Shown: piece by piece, positions 47,581 to 58,804 of the stretch
Numbering within the stretch: the stretch's first letter is position 1
How the letters are laid out: every line of letters starts with the position of its first letter
From: Microbulbifer thermotolerans
GTDB taxonomy: Bacteria > Pseudomonadota > Gammaproteobacteria > Pseudomonadales > Cellvibrionaceae
Direction of reading: 5' to 3'
NCBI RefSeq assembly: GCF_900112305.1
Contig: NZ_FOKT01000004.1
Coordinates: forward strand, 370,521-434,520
Length of the DNA stretch: 64,000 bases
Program-made: the position numbers and the translations under genes
Notes under the pieces: model-generated
Seen by the model: only the letters and a program-made list of their open reading frames with translations
What the model was told of the DNA's origin: nothing
Databases searched by the model: none

Positions 47581-48261
47581 ATGGTTGTGATTGAAAACCT
47601 GCTGACACCAGAGGAAGTCAGCCGCTTCCGCGAGGTGTTATCGTCCTTGCCCTGGAGTGACGGCAAGGCCACCGCCATGGGGATGGCGGCGGCGGTCAAG
47701 AACAATCATCAGGCCGATGCCTCGAACCCGGGCGTGCAGCGGTTGGCCAACCAACTGCTGGCGCGCCTGGGGGAGACGCCCGCATTTATTTCCGCCGCAC
47801 TGCCGCACCGCATATTTCCGCCGGTATTCAACCGCTACAGCGAAACGGAAGAGTATGGATTCCATGTCGATGCGGCGATCATGCGTATCCCCGGCACCAC
47901 AGACGTATTGCGCAGCGATGTGTCGATGACGCTGTTTTTGAACGAGCCGGAAGAATACGATGGCGGCGAGCTAATCGTTGCCACTGAGTTCGGAGAGCAG
48001 TCGGTCAAGCTGCCCTCCGGCTCGGCTGTAGTCTACCCCTCCAGCAGTTTGCACAAGGTCACTGCGGTGACCAGAGGTCAGCGTCTCGCTGCCATTACCT
48101 GGATTCAGAGCATGGTATCCGATACGTCGGCACGGCGAAGCCTCTATGAACTGGATCAGAGTATCCAGCGGTTGTTGCACCAGGGGCAGGTGGACAGGGC
48201 CGAGCTGGATCGGTTGCACTGTGTTTACCACAACCTGGTGCGTCAGTTTGCGGTGATTTGA
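47581..48261 (+). CDS. piuC: PKHD-type Fe(II)/2-oxoglutarate hydroxylase PiuC
   Basis: A 226-residue member of the PiuC/YbiX family. The iron triad is His95/Asp97 (GFHVDAA) and His158 (LHKVTAV), with Arg168 for 2-oxoglutarate. The start MVVIENLLTPEEVSRFREVL is typical. PiuC genes sit next to PiuA/Fiu-type receptors and are iron-regulated; the substrate is not established. It shares the transcript of the receptor and its stop is one base from the convergent hemB stop. Confidence 0.94.
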   Translation: MVVIENLLTPEEVSRFREVLSSLPWSDGKATAMGMAAAVKNNHQADASNPGVQRLANQLLARLGETPAFISAALPHRIFPPVFNRYSETEEYGFHVDAAIMRIPGTTDVLRSDVSMTLFLNEPEEYDGGELIVATEFGEQSVKLPSGSAVVYPSSSLHKVTAVTRGQRLAAITWIQSMVSDTSARRSLYELDQSIQRLLHQGQVDRAELDRLHCVYHNLVRQFAVI

Positions 48262-48262
48262 T

Positions 48263-50013
<1,751 letters not shown>

Positions 50014-51186
50014 TTAATCTCTCCGCTTGAAAATCCAGTGGCTGGCGAGTCCTCCGACAAGCCCCCAAAAGGCGGAGCCGACTCCCAGAAAGCTGGCCCC
50101 GGAGGCGGTGACCAGAAAGGTGATCAGTGCGGCCTCGCGGCTGTCGCTTTCGCGGGTGGCGCCCTCGAGACTGGCGCCAATAGTGCCGATCAGCGCCAGA
50201 CCCGCCAGGCTCGCGATTAGCGCTGGCGGGAAGGCGCTGAACAGAGAAACCACAGTGACGCCTCCAAGACCGACCAGCAGATAGAAAATGCCCGCGGCGA
50301 TACCTGCCGTGTAGCGCCTGGCCGGGTCCGGGTGTGCCTCCGGTCCGGTGCAGATGGCGGCGGTGATCGCGGCGAGATTAAAAGCAAACCCGCCAAAGGG
50401 TGTCAGTAAGAGTGATGCCAGTCCGGTGCCGCTGATGACCGGTGAAACAGGTACCCGCTCATAGCCGCTAGCGCGCAGCGTCGCGACACCGGGAATGTTT
50501 TGTGACGTCATAGTGACGATAAACAGCGGCAGACCGACCCCGAACAGAGTGGAAAGTTTGAACTCCGGCGCTACCAATATTGGCTGGCTCAGCGCCCAGT
50601 GTATCTGTTCGAAATGGGTCAGGCCCAGCAACCAGCTGGCGACAAAGCCGGTGATTAAAACCAGGATGATCGCGTAGCGAGGCAGCCAGCGGCGGCCGAG
50701 GAGGTAGGCCGCCAACATTGCGCCCACCAGTGCCGGGCTGGCCTGCAGCGAAGTAAATACGGACAGGCCGAACTGAACCAGAATGCCGGCCAGCATGGCG
50801 CTGGCCACAGGCGCGGGAATCTTTCGCGTCACCTTGTTAAAGGTGCCGGACAAGCCCAGCAAAAGTGTCAGCACAGCACTGAACAGGAAAGCGCCAACCG
50901 CCTCGGGCATGGACACGCCCTGCAAACTGGTGGCCAGTAACGCGGCGCCGGGGGTCGACCAGGCGGTGATAACCGGCGCGCGGTAGTACCAGGAAAAAAG
51001 GATACAGGTGAGTCCCATGCCGAGTCCGAGCGCACCGATCCAGGACACCATCATCGCTTCGCTGGCGCCAGCGGCGCGGGCGGCCTCGAAGACAATGGCA
51101 ATGGAACTGGCGACCCCGACCAGCACTGCCACAAAGCCGGCACTCACTGCGGACAGGCTCGTATCTGTAAAAATGGAGCGAGACAA
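50014..51186 (-). CDS. benE: BenE family (benzoate/proton symporter-like) transporter
   Basis: A 390-residue inner-membrane protein with about 12 helices. Family blocks are present: APVITAWSTPGAALLATS near residues 69-86, IVTMTSQNIPGVATLRASGY, and TPFGGFAFNLAAITAAIC. BenE proteins import benzoate, but no aromatic degradation genes are in view, so the substrate is open. The start is TTG: AAAAGG lies eight bases before and no ATG fits. The ribosome site overlaps a TGTATAC palindrome. gntR follows without a gap. Confidence 0.88.
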   Translation of the reverse strand: MSRSIFTDTSLSAVSAGFVAVLVGVASSIAIVFEAARAAGASEAMMVSWIGALGLGMGLTCILFSWYYRAPVITAWSTPGAALLATSLQGVSMPEAVGAFLFSAVLTLLLGLSGTFNKVTRKIPAPVASAMLAGILVQFGLSVFTSLQASPALVGAMLAAYLLGRRWLPRYAIILVLITGFVASWLLGLTHFEQIHWALSQPILVAPEFKLSTLFGVGLPLFIVTMTSQNIPGVATLRASGYERVPVSPVISGTGLASLLLTPFGGFAFNLAAITAAICTGPEAHPDPARRYTAGIAAGIFYLLVGLGGVTVVSLFSAFPPALIASLAGLALIGTIGASLEGATRESDSREAALITFLVTASGASFLGVGSAFWGLVGGLASHWIFKRRD

Positions 51187-51218
51187 AATGTATACCTTTT
51201 ATAAAATGTATACATTTT
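51185..51218. promoter_or_regulatory. Twin operator palindromes at the benE start
   Basis: AAAATGTATACATTTT (51203-51218) is a perfect 16-bp palindrome. A second copy at 51185-51200 (AAAATGTATACCTTTT) differs at one base. Their centres are 18 bp apart, and the inner one overlaps the ribosome site and start codon of benE. TGTATACA-type sites are common for FCD-class GntR regulators, and one is encoded in the same operon, so autoregulation is likely. Confidence 0.75.
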
Positions 51219-51277
51219 TATATGTCGCTTTTATTGTGAGCGCAACCATTTTGTGTGACAGCAGTTGCTGAACTTGT

Positions 51278-51490
51278 GGAACCTCTGATTAATTCGCTTC
51301 CTGACGGTAAAAATTCTTTGGCGCTAGATGAGAAGCTCAGGTGATAGCATGGTCATTTCGAAACTGTCGGATACAGGGATGTATCCGTCGGAGCTACAGG
51401 GAAGTACTCGTGCGTTTTCGAAATAGCCATCCTATTTCCTGAGCGCCACGGAACTAACCAAAGCGTTCACGCGAATTAATCAGAGGTTCC
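51278..51490. mobile_element. MITE-like element, copy C (213 bp)
   Basis: The ends GGAACCTCTGATTAATTCG and CGAATTAATCAGAGGTTCC are perfect inverted repeats of 19 bases. TTGT flanks both sides (51274-51277, 51491-51494), a 4-bp target duplication. The interior has the same palindromic arms as copies A and B, with a few extra changes (GATAGCATGGTCATTTC). It lies between hemL and benE, ~60 bases upstream of the benE operators. The perfect ends suggest the youngest insertion of the three. Confidence 0.9.
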
Positions 51491-51666
51491 TTGTATTTAC
51501 GCTGTCGTTGATTGCGGAGCACCCAGGTAATGGGATGCGCATTCGAATCTGAAGAAGCGTTGCCGCCAGGAAGTGAATAAATCTGAGGTGCCTTAGGGAG
51601 CCTATTGGACTGGGGAGGAGAAGGAGACAGAGTTGACCCGCACCGGGGTGCGGGTCAGGGAGGGGG

Positions 51667-52950
51667 TCAGCCCAGTTGGCCGAGCACCTTGCGTGCGGCG
51701 GCAATGGTTTCTTCAATATCTGCATCGCTGTGCGCCGTCGACATAAAAGCGGCCTCGTAAGAGGCGGGTGCCAGATAAACCCCTTGCTCCAGCATGCCGT
51801 GGAAAAAGCGGTTAAAGCGCTCACTGTTGCAGGCCATTACCTGTTGGTAATTGGTGACCTTCGCGTCGTCGGTGAAGAAGAATCCGAACATACTGCCGGC
51901 CTTGTTGGCGGTCATTGGAATGCCCGCATCTGCGGCGGCGGCCAGTATACCTTCGACGAGACGGTCGGTTTTCTCTGTCAGCTTCTCGTAGAGCCCCGCT
52001 TCCTGTATCAGGCGCAGTGTCTCCAGACCGGCGACCATGGCCACCGGGTTGCCGGACAGAGTACCGGCTTGGTACACGGGGCCGAGAGGGGCGATTTTTT
52101 CCATAATCTCGCGCTTGCCGCCAAAAGCGCCCACGGGCATACCGCCGCCGATCACCTTGCCCAGGGTGGTGATATCGGCTTCTATGCCGTAATGACCCTG
52201 GGCTCCAGTCAGGCTGACGCGGAAACCGGTCATCACTTCATCCACAATCAACAGAGCGCCGTGCTGGTCGCAGACTTCGCGCAGAGTTTCCAAGAAGCCG
52301 GGCACGGGCGGAACACAGTTCATATTGCCGGCCACCGGTTCGACGATGATGCAGGCAATCTGGTCGCCGATTTGTTCAAAACACGCCCGTACACCTTCGG
52401 CATCGTTGTAGGAAAGGGTAATGGTATGGTCGGCGAGGGAGGCCGGTACACCGGGGGAAGACGGCACGCCCATGGTCAGCGCGCCGGAGCCAGCCTTGAC
52501 CAGTAGGGAGTCGGAGTGGCCGTGATAGCAACCTTCAAATTTGACGATCTTGTCGCGCCCGGTATAGCCCCGTGCCAGACGGATGGCGCTCATGGTGGCT
52601 TCGGTGCCGGAGTTGACGAAGCGCACTAGGTCCATATTCGGCCACAGGCGGCACAGCTCTTCCGCCAGCTCGGTTTCCAGTTCGGTGGGCGCACCGAAGC
52701 TGAGGCCGGACTGCGCCGTCTCGATCACTGCTTCGATAACTTCCGGGTGCGCGTGGCCGAGCACCATCGGGCCCCAGGATTGCACATAGTCGATATAGCG
52801 CTTGTCATCGGCATCGTAGAGGTAGGCGCCCTCTGCGCGGCGGATAAACAGCGGCGTGCCCCCCACGGCTCGGAATGCGCGCACCGGAGAGTTGACGCCG
52901 CCGGGAATGTATTGCCGGGCTTCGGCAAAGAGTTGCTCGGATTTGCTCAT
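51667..52950 (-). CDS. hemL: Glutamate-1-semialdehyde 2,1-aminomutase
   Basis: The 427-residue PLP enzyme makes 5-aminolevulinate in the C5 pathway of heme synthesis. The start [26 protein letters not shown], the GCYHGHSD block, DEVMTGFRV and the PLP Lys in [18 protein letters not shown] are all present. It supplies the substrate of HemB encoded nearby. thiD lies upstream on the same strand, as in Pseudomonas, but thiE is missing. Confidence 0.97.
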   Translation of the reverse strand: MSKSEQLFAEARQYIPGGVNSPVRAFRAVGGTPLFIRRAEGAYLYDADDKRYIDYVQSWGPMVLGHAHPEVIEAVIETAQSGLSFGAPTELETELAEELCRLWPNMDLVRFVNSGTEATMSAIRLARGYTGRDKIVKFEGCYHGHSDSLLVKAGSGALTMGVPSSPGVPASLADHTITLSYNDAEGVRACFEQIGDQIACIIVEPVAGNMNCVPPVPGFLETLREVCDQHGALLIVDEVMTGFRVSLTGAQGHYGIEADITTLGKVIGGGMPVGAFGGKREIMEKIAPLGPVYQAGTLSGNPVAMVAGLETLRLIQEAGLYEKLTEKTDRLVEGILAAAADAGIPMTANKAGSMFGFFFTDDAKVTNYQQVMACNSERFNRFFHGMLEQGVYLAPASYEAAFMSTAHSDADIEETIAAARKVLGQLG

Positions 52951-53067
52951 AGGAATTGGAAGTGCTTTGGAATAGAGGCGGGCTATTATCGCGTTCGGGA
53001 CACGGTGCTACAACCGAGGGTATACGGGCGGGAGAGGGGCAGGGCTACGGCGGAAGCCGGGCAGCCC

Positions 53068-53853
53068 CTATCGCTTGGCCCAAAACAGGCGGTTGGGAAT
53101 CGGTCGCCCCATCCCCAATCTGCGGCTGTCGGCGATGGCACTCCAGGTGAACTGCTGACTGCGGCTGACCGCCTCGATGACCGTCAGGCCGTGGGCGATA
53201 TGGCAGGCAATGGCGGTGGCGAGGGTGCCACAGGTGCCGTAGGCCGCGGAGGGCAGCCGCTCCCATTGAAATTGGCGGATCAGGCCGCGTTCGTCGTAAA
53301 GGCGGTTTTCAAGGTGCTGATTGCTGGGTACCCCGGTGAGCAATAGATAGCGGCAGCCGCTTTCGAGTAGCTCCTGTGCCATGGCGTCGAGTACGTCCGC
53401 TTCCAGTGCCATGGCACAGGCCTCACGCCGGTTGGGGCAGGCCATGGTGGCGTAGGGAAGCAGTAGTGATGTCAAAGCCTCCCAAAGCGGTGGTGCCAGC
53501 AGGCTCTCTTTATCGGCGAGAGTGGCGTCCGGATCTATGATCACGGGGATGTCCGGGTAGTCGTGCAAAACACTGTGCAGGGCGCGCACATTTTCCACGG
53601 AGCCCAGGTAGCCCACTTTAATGGCCGCTACCGGCATATCTTCCAGCACCGCGCGTGTTTGCTCCACCAACAGGCTGTCCTCTACGGGGGCCACGCCCAT
53701 CAGCTCGCTGGTATCGCCGACACTGATTGCGGAAACCACTGAGGTACAGTGACAGCCGAGGCTGGCGGCTGTCTCGGTATCGGCGGTGATGCCCGCGCTG
53801 CCGCTCGGGTCGTGGTGCGTGATCGTTAGTATTACGGGTTGGCGCGTATCCAT
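53068..53853 (-). CDS. thiD: ThiD-like hydroxymethylpyrimidine (phosphate) kinase, divergent
   Basis: A 261-residue ribokinase-fold protein close to ThiD, which phosphorylates the thiamine pyrimidine. ITHHDPSGSAGITADTETAA matches the N-terminal signature (usually DSSGGAGIQAD). Two core motifs are altered: DPVM is DPDA (VIIDPDATLADKESLL), and the anion-hole motif GTGC reads GTCG in AYGTCGTLATAIA, so the usual catalytic Cys is shifted. It sits next to hemL as in Pseudomonas. Activity should not be assumed; it may bind pyrimidine or regulate. Confidence 0.75.
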   Translation of the reverse strand: MDTRQPVILTITHHDPSGSAGITADTETAASLGCHCTSVVSAISVGDTSELMGVAPVEDSLLVEQTRAVLEDMPVAAIKVGYLGSVENVRALHSVLHDYPDIPVIIDPDATLADKESLLAPPLWEALTSLLLPYATMACPNRREACAMALEADVLDAMAQELLESGCRYLLLTGVPSNQHLENRLYDERGLIRQFQWERLPSAAYGTCGTLATAIACHIAHGLTVIEAVSRSQQFTWSAIADSRRLGMGRPIPNRLFWAKR

Positions 53854-53949
53854 TGGTTGTGTGCACGGCTGGCGGTTGCTGTGGATAAGTCCTCTTAGTT
53901 TAGTTGCTGCGCCTGCTGCTATCGGAGTGATTCTGCAGCGGAACGCCGA

Positions 53950-54372
53950 TTAAAAGGGCTTCACCACTGCCAGGATCACGATCGCGATCAGCGCTATCAC
54001 CGGCAGTTCATTGAAGACGCGGAAGTAGCGCCCGCTTTTGCTGACGGTGTTCGCGGCGAGTTGGCGCACATAGGCTCCGCATAGGTGGTGATAGCCAATC
54101 AGCAGCAGGACGAAAAACAGCTTGGCGTGCAGCCAGCCGGCTTTCAGGTAGTAGTTCCCGTTGTAGCTGATCAGCCAGATTCCGAGCGCTATAGTGGCGA
54201 TCATCGAGGGTGTGGCAATGCCGCGGTAGAGGCGGCGCTCCATGATACAAAAGCGGTCCCGGCTTACGGCATCGGTGGCGTCCACGTGATACACAAACAG
54301 CCGCGGCAGATAGAAAAGCGCGGCAAACCAGCAGACCACGGCGATAAGGTGGAAGGCTTTGACCCACAGCAT
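53950..54372 (-). CDS. hemJ: HemJ-type protoporphyrinogen IX oxidase
   Basis: A 140-residue inner-membrane protein with four helices, of the HemJ/UPF0093 family that oxidises protoporphyrinogen IX. MLWVKAFHLIAVVCWFAALF with the conserved His, and FYLPRLFVYH, KLFFVLLLIGYHHL and RYFRVFNELP are family features. I set the start at MLWVKAF; the frame is open 10 codons further. It is the third heme-pathway gene in this part of the window. Confidence 0.92.
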   Translation of the reverse strand: MLWVKAFHLIAVVCWFAALFYLPRLFVYHVDATDAVSRDRFCIMERRLYRGIATPSMIATIALGIWLISYNGNYYLKAGWLHAKLFFVLLLIGYHHLCGAYVRQLAANTVSKSGRYFRVFNELPVIALIAIVILAVVKPF

Positions 54373-54402
54373 GGCATGTTCCCCCGGAAAAGTGGTTGGC
54401 AA

Positions 54403-56211
54403 TTACTTGCGATAAAAGTTGTCAATATGCTGCGGCAGGATAATGCCAGCGGCATTCTTGTCCAGTGCTCCGCCGCTGCCTCTGCTGACGTAGAGGGCAT
54501 CGATACCACTGGATTCCAACAGTTGGTGAGCTTCTAGCAGGGTGGCGCGCCAGTTCAATTTGGCCAGTTGTTCGCGTTCGCCGGGCAGTTTGAGCAAGTC
54601 GATCTTGTCCCCGCCGCCCTCCTGCCGGTTCTCGTGCCCCTCTTCCCGTGCCTTTTTCACCCGCTGGAGAAAGGTGGCCAGGTCGGCAGCACGCAGCAAT
54701 TGCGGAACGGGTTCTTCAGGCAGATCAATGAGTATCCACTGAGGGTGCTGGCCGATGATCTGTTCGGCTTGCTCCTCGCTGATTAAGCGCTCTGCGACAA
54801 CAAATCTCCGCTCCATCACACTGGCCACACCCACACGGCTCAACATCTGCTGGCGCCAGCTGGGGGTGCCGCTTTTGTCCAGGGCGCGCAGTGTCTCCTG
54901 GAAGATGCCTTCAGTGGAGAAAAAATGTCGGCTGACCAGGCAGGCCACCACAATCATCATCATGCCCGGGAAGAGCACGTTGGGGTTGTAGGTTAACTCG
55001 AGAATTGCCAGCAACGCGGCCAGCGGTGCGTTCAGTAGCGCTGCCATCATCGCCGCCATGCCCACCATGGCGTAGAAGCCTGGGCTGGCTGTGTATTCTC
55101 CTAGCCACAGGTTGGTCAGACCGCCGGCGATGCCGCCGAGGCAGGCGCCGAGAAACAGGCTGGGACCAATAACACCCCCGGGAATGCCGAGGCCGGTGCC
55201 GAGGGCCGTGGCGGCGAGCTTTGCCGCCACGATCAGCAGTAAGGTGGTGAGCCCCAACTCTCCGAGCATGGCCATTTCCAGGGTGTCGTAGCCGGTACCG
55301 AGGATTTCCGGCACCCAGATCGCCAGAGTGCCGGTGGTAAGTCCAATCAGCAAAAAGCGCGCCATTGGGGAGCGGCGCTGATAGGGCGCCAGGCGCCGGT
55401 GGGCGAGGATAAACAGCGCCGCCAGGGAGCCGATCGCCAGGGCGCACAGGAAAAGTACCGGCAGTTCCGCCAGAGAACTGAGCTGTATCGCGGGCACGTT
55501 AAACACGGGCTGGCGGCCAAAGGTGATTTGCGCTGTCGCGCTGCCAGCCACTGCCGCCAGTATGACGGGCAGGAAACCCGCCACGGAGTATTCCAGCATG
55601 ACCACTTCCATGGCGAAGACCACGCCGGCCAGCGGTGTGTTGAAGGAAGCCGCTATTGCGGCGGCAACCCCACAGGCCAGCAGACTGCGCGCTGAATTGT
55701 TGGGCAAGCGGAGTTTGTGCGCGATCCAACTGCCGCTGGCCGCGCCCAAATGTACGGCGGGCCCCTCTCGCCCCACCGAGTGCCCGCTGACTAAAGCTGC
55801 GGCACCAGCGAAGAACTGTAGTACGGCATTTTGTATTGGCATTTGGCCCTGGTGATTGTGCAGACGGTCCAGTACATGCACTACACCCACGTTGCGGCGG
55901 CTCGGCTTCAGCAGCTGATAGACAGCGCCGAGCACCAGAGCGCCGATTAATGGCAAGGCGAACCGCCAGTGCGCGGGGAGTGACTCGTAGTGATCGGGGA
56001 CCGGGAGGAAGAATTGCGTCGGCCATTCACTTAGCAAGCGGAAGGCGACGGTGACCAGGCCGGCGCAGGTGCCCGTGAGCAGCGCCATTACCAGCAGAGG
56101 CGCAAGGGCGTCCTGCGCAGCGAGCATCAGGCGCAGCCTCTCCAGGCCTCTTTCCCGCTGCGGCCAACTTGTATGGGGCTTTGCAATGGATTCTTTGGAC
56201 TTCCGTGGCAC
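54403..56211 (-). CDS. CLC-family chloride channel/antiporter with C-terminal CBS-like region
   Basis: A 602-residue membrane protein with the CLC fold. The gating glutamate is present in GHSVGREGPAVHLGA, and a second Glu lies in AMEVVMLEYSV. GGVIGPSLFLGACLGG matches the second selectivity loop. The first loop, GSGIPE in E. coli ClcA, reads RNVGVVHVLD, so the pore Ser is lost. The C-terminal 150 residues resemble a degenerate CBS pair. The start is GTG with AAGGA six bases upstream. It overlaps nothing; hemJ follows 30 bases later. Transport type cannot be decided from sequence. Confidence 0.88.
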   Translation of the reverse strand: MPRKSKESIAKPHTSWPQRERGLERLRLMLAAQDALAPLLVMALLTGTCAGLVTVAFRLLSEWPTQFFLPVPDHYESLPAHWRFALPLIGALVLGAVYQLLKPSRRNVGVVHVLDRLHNHQGQMPIQNAVLQFFAGAAALVSGHSVGREGPAVHLGAASGSWIAHKLRLPNNSARSLLACGVAAAIAASFNTPLAGVVFAMEVVMLEYSVAGFLPVILAAVAGSATAQITFGRQPVFNVPAIQLSSLAELPVLFLCALAIGSLAALFILAHRRLAPYQRRSPMARFLLIGLTTGTLAIWVPEILGTGYDTLEMAMLGELGLTTLLLIVAAKLAATALGTGLGIPGGVIGPSLFLGACLGGIAGGLTNLWLGEYTASPGFYAMVGMAAMMAALLNAPLAALLAILELTYNPNVLFPGMMMIVVACLVSRHFFSTEGIFQETLRALDKSGTPSWRQQMLSRVGVASVMERRFVVAERLISEEQAEQIIGQHPQWILIDLPEEPVPQLLRAADLATFLQRVKKAREEGHENRQEGGGDKIDLLKLPGEREQLAKLNWRATLLEAHQLLESSGIDALYVSRGSGGALDKNAAGIILPQHIDNFYRK

Positions 56212-56300
56212 CGCAAATCCTTAAACTGTTGTGGTAGAGTGCTCCGCTGATTAGAAGTCTCCGCCGCGGTGGCGGGCGCGTACAGGGAGAATCGGACGAA

Positions 56301-57347
56301 GTGATTAAAGTAGCAATTGTGGGCGGTACCGGCTACACGGGAGTGGAATTGTTGCGTTTGCTAACGGTGCACCCTGAGGTTGAGCTAACCGCAATCACTT
56401 CCAGAGCACTGGCGGGCACGCCGGTAGCGGAATTGTTCCCGAACCTGCGCGGTCACTGCGATTTGCACTTCTGCGAGCCGGATGTGGAGCAGCTGGCTGC
56501 GGGCGATTTGGTATTTTTCGCCACACCCCACGGCGTCGCCCAGGCCCAGGTACCGGAGCTGGTGCGGCGTGGCGTGCGCGTGATTGATCTGTCGGCGGAT
56601 TTCCGCCTTAAAAATATTCCGCTCTGGGAGCAATGGTACGGCCAGCGGCACGCGGCGCCGGAGTTGGCGGAGAAAGCTGTGTACGGCCTGCCGGAGGTAA
56701 ACCGCGCGTCGATAGCCAACGCGCAATTGGTGGCCTGTCCCGGCTGCTATCCCACCTCGATACAGCTGGGCTGGATACCGCTGCTGGAGGCGGGGCTGGT
56801 AAAACCGGAAACACTGATTGCCAGTGCCGCCAGTGGTGCCAGCGGCGCTGGCCGCCAGGGCAAGACGGAGTTGTTGCTGGCGGAGAACAGCGATAATTTC
56901 CGCGCTTACGCCGCCGCAGGTCACCGCCATCTGCCGGAAATCGAGCAGGGGCTGCGCCGGGTGCAACCGGCGGGCGCAGACGCCCCCAAGGTAACTTTTG
57001 TTCCCCATTTGTTGCCGATGGTGCGCGGCATCCATGCGACCCTGTTCGCAAAACTGCAATCCGACTGCCCGGCAGAGGAACTCCAGCTGCTGTTCGAGGC
57101 CCGCTATAAAGAAGAGCCGTTTGTGGATGTCATGCCCGCCGGCAGCCATCCGCAAACCCGCAGTGTACGCGGTACCAATATGTGCCGGGTCAGCGTGATG
57201 CGGCCACAGGACCGGGATACCGTGGTGGTGATGTCGGTGATCGACAACCTGGCCAAGGGGGCCTCAGCGCAGGCAGTGCAAAATATGAATATTATGTTCG
57301 GCCTCAATGAAACTCAGGGACTGGAGAGCCCGGCGTTGCTGCCTTAG
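56301..57347 (+). CDS. argC: N-acetyl-gamma-glutamyl-phosphate reductase
   Basis: The 348-residue enzyme of arginine synthesis. The NADP-binding start [20 protein letters not shown] and the catalytic Cys in [20 protein letters not shown] are clear, followed by [10 protein letters not shown]. The start is GTG with GGGAGA upstream. It begins the argC...erpA order known from Pseudomonas. Confidence 0.97.
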   Translation: MIKVAIVGGTGYTGVELLRLLTVHPEVELTAITSRALAGTPVAELFPNLRGHCDLHFCEPDVEQLAAGDLVFFATPHGVAQAQVPELVRRGVRVIDLSADFRLKNIPLWEQWYGQRHAAPELAEKAVYGLPEVNRASIANAQLVACPGCYPTSIQLGWIPLLEAGLVKPETLIASAASGASGAGRQGKTELLLAENSDNFRAYAAAGHRHLPEIEQGLRRVQPAGADAPKVTFVPHLLPMVRGIHATLFAKLQSDCPAEELQLLFEARYKEEPFVDVMPAGSHPQTRSVRGTNMCRVSVMRPQDRDTVVVMSVIDNLAKGASAQAVQNMNIMFGLNETQGLESPALLP

Positions 57348-57403
57348 AATCAACGGAAATTTCTTCAACGACCACTTATAACCAGAAAAAAACAGCGGAT
57401 TTT

Positions 57404-58147
57404 ATGGCGCGCAAAGTAAAAGGCAGCAAGCAGTACCGCATGAAGGTGGTTCCAGACCGCCCCATGTCCCGCGCTTTTTCCACGGTCGGGGTGGCCTTGC
57501 TGGTACTGGCCACTTCGACGTCTGCGTACTTTGCCGGTCAGCATCATCTGCGCAGTAGTCTCGATCAGAAGACTGTGGCCCACGAGCAGGCACTGCACCA
57601 GCTGGAGGCACTGAAAAGCGAAAATGAAGCATTGCGGCTGCGTGCTGTCACTGCGGAGCGCTCCCTGGCGATTGGAGAAAAAGCCAGTGAAAAGGTGCGG
57701 GCAGAGCTGGTGCAAAAAGAGAGCCGTATCGCGGAACTCAAGCAGGAAATCTCTTTTTATCGTGGCCTGATGGCCCCTGCCGATGGCAGTGAGGGAGTTT
57801 CGATTGGCCGCTTCAGTATTTCGCAGACCGCCGATGAAAGGCGTTACCAGTACAAGTTGCTGGTACAGCAGTCGGCGACGCGACACCAGTTAGTGACCGG
57901 TCGCGCGATATTCACTGTTGTAGGCCGCCAGGATGGACAGCCTAAACGCTATTCCCTGAGCGAACTCTCGCCGCAGGTGGATAGCGAATCGATACCTTTG
58001 CGCTTCAAGTATTTCCAGAACATCGAGGGTGAGCTGCGGTTGCCGCAGGGATTCCAGCCTGAAGAAGTCGAGCTGTCGCTCAAGTCGAGCGGGCGCAAGG
58101 GTTTCAACATAGAGCAGCGCTACGGCTGGTTGGTACAGAAGAACTAG
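57404..58147 (+). CDS. Inner-membrane coiled-coil protein (DUF6776-like)
   Basis: A 247-residue protein of unknown function. A basic N-terminus, one membrane helix at about 26-45 (TVGVALLVLATSTSAYFAGQ) and a coiled coil at about 52-118 precede a beta-rich periplasmic domain (130-245). The same kind of gene sits between argC and the bactofilin gene in Pseudomonas relatives, as I recall. The bactofilin starts 36 bases after its stop, so the two are probably co-transcribed and may work together at the membrane. Confidence 0.75.
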   Translation: MARKVKGSKQYRMKVVPDRPMSRAFSTVGVALLVLATSTSAYFAGQHHLRSSLDQKTVAHEQALHQLEALKSENEALRLRAVTAERSLAIGEKASEKVRAELVQKESRIAELKQEISFYRGLMAPADGSEGVSIGRFSISQTADERRYQYKLLVQQSATRHQLVTGRAIFTVVGRQDGQPKRYSLSELSPQVDSESIPLRFKYFQNIEGELRLPQGFQPEEVELSLKSSGRKGFNIEQRYGWLVQKN

Positions 58148-58182
58148 CCGCCGCGCTGAAGTACGAGGTTTGACGGAATATT

Positions 58183-58623
58183 ATGTTTGGTAAGAAAGAG
58201 AAGACAGTAACTATGGCCAGTTCCGGTAGCAACCATACGACGCTGATCGCGCGTCAGACCGAGGTATCCGGCGATCTGCATTTTCGCGGCAACCTGGTTA
58301 TTGAAGGTACCGTCAAGGGCAATGTGAATGCGCACAGCGACAGCGATGCCCGGCTGCAGATTGTCGATGGTGGCGTGATCGAAGGTGAGATTCGCGTGCC
58401 TCACGTAGTTATCAACGGCAATGTAAAGGGCGATGTCTACGCTGCGCGCCACTTGGAGCTGGCATCCAAGGCCATGGTGGAGGGCAATGTCCACTACAAG
58501 TTGATCGAGATGGTCAAGGGCGCCCAGGTGAATGGCTCTCTGGTTTCCAATATCGATGTGGATACCGCCGGGGAGCCGCGTATGATTGAGTATGCGGAAG
58601 AAACTGTTATCGACGCAGACTGA
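58183..58623 (+). CDS. Bactofilin
   Basis: A 146-residue polymer-forming cytoskeletal protein. The central right-handed beta-helix repeats run from about 20 to 120 (SGDLHFRGNLVIEGTVKGNV, VINGNVKGDVYAARHLELAS, VNGSLVSN). Short disordered ends flank it. Bactofilins form filaments that organise cell-wall enzymes; an M23 peptidase gene follows within the region, which would suit such a role (inference). Confidence 0.93.
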   Translation: MFGKKEKTVTMASSGSNHTTLIARQTEVSGDLHFRGNLVIEGTVKGNVNAHSDSDARLQIVDGGVIEGEIRVPHVVINGNVKGDVYAARHLELASKAMVEGNVHYKLIEMVKGAQVNGSLVSNIDVDTAGEPRMIEYAEETVIDAD

Positions 58624-58804
58624 CCTGCTCCAACCACTGGTCAATTGGCTTGCCCCGGTACTTCTGCGAGGAAAGCAGAGGCCGGGGTTTGTTGTTTATA
58701 ATACTTGACTGGTTTTCTGGGTTTTTGCAAGATGGCGGGCAGCGAAGCTGTACCTTGTATGATTTTTATACGGTACAAATGCTCCCCGGTCCAGAGAGAG
58801 GCAT

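Noticed and set aside
53854..53949. Missing thiE squeezed between thiD and hemJ
   Set aside because: The gap is under 100 bases and cannot hold it.
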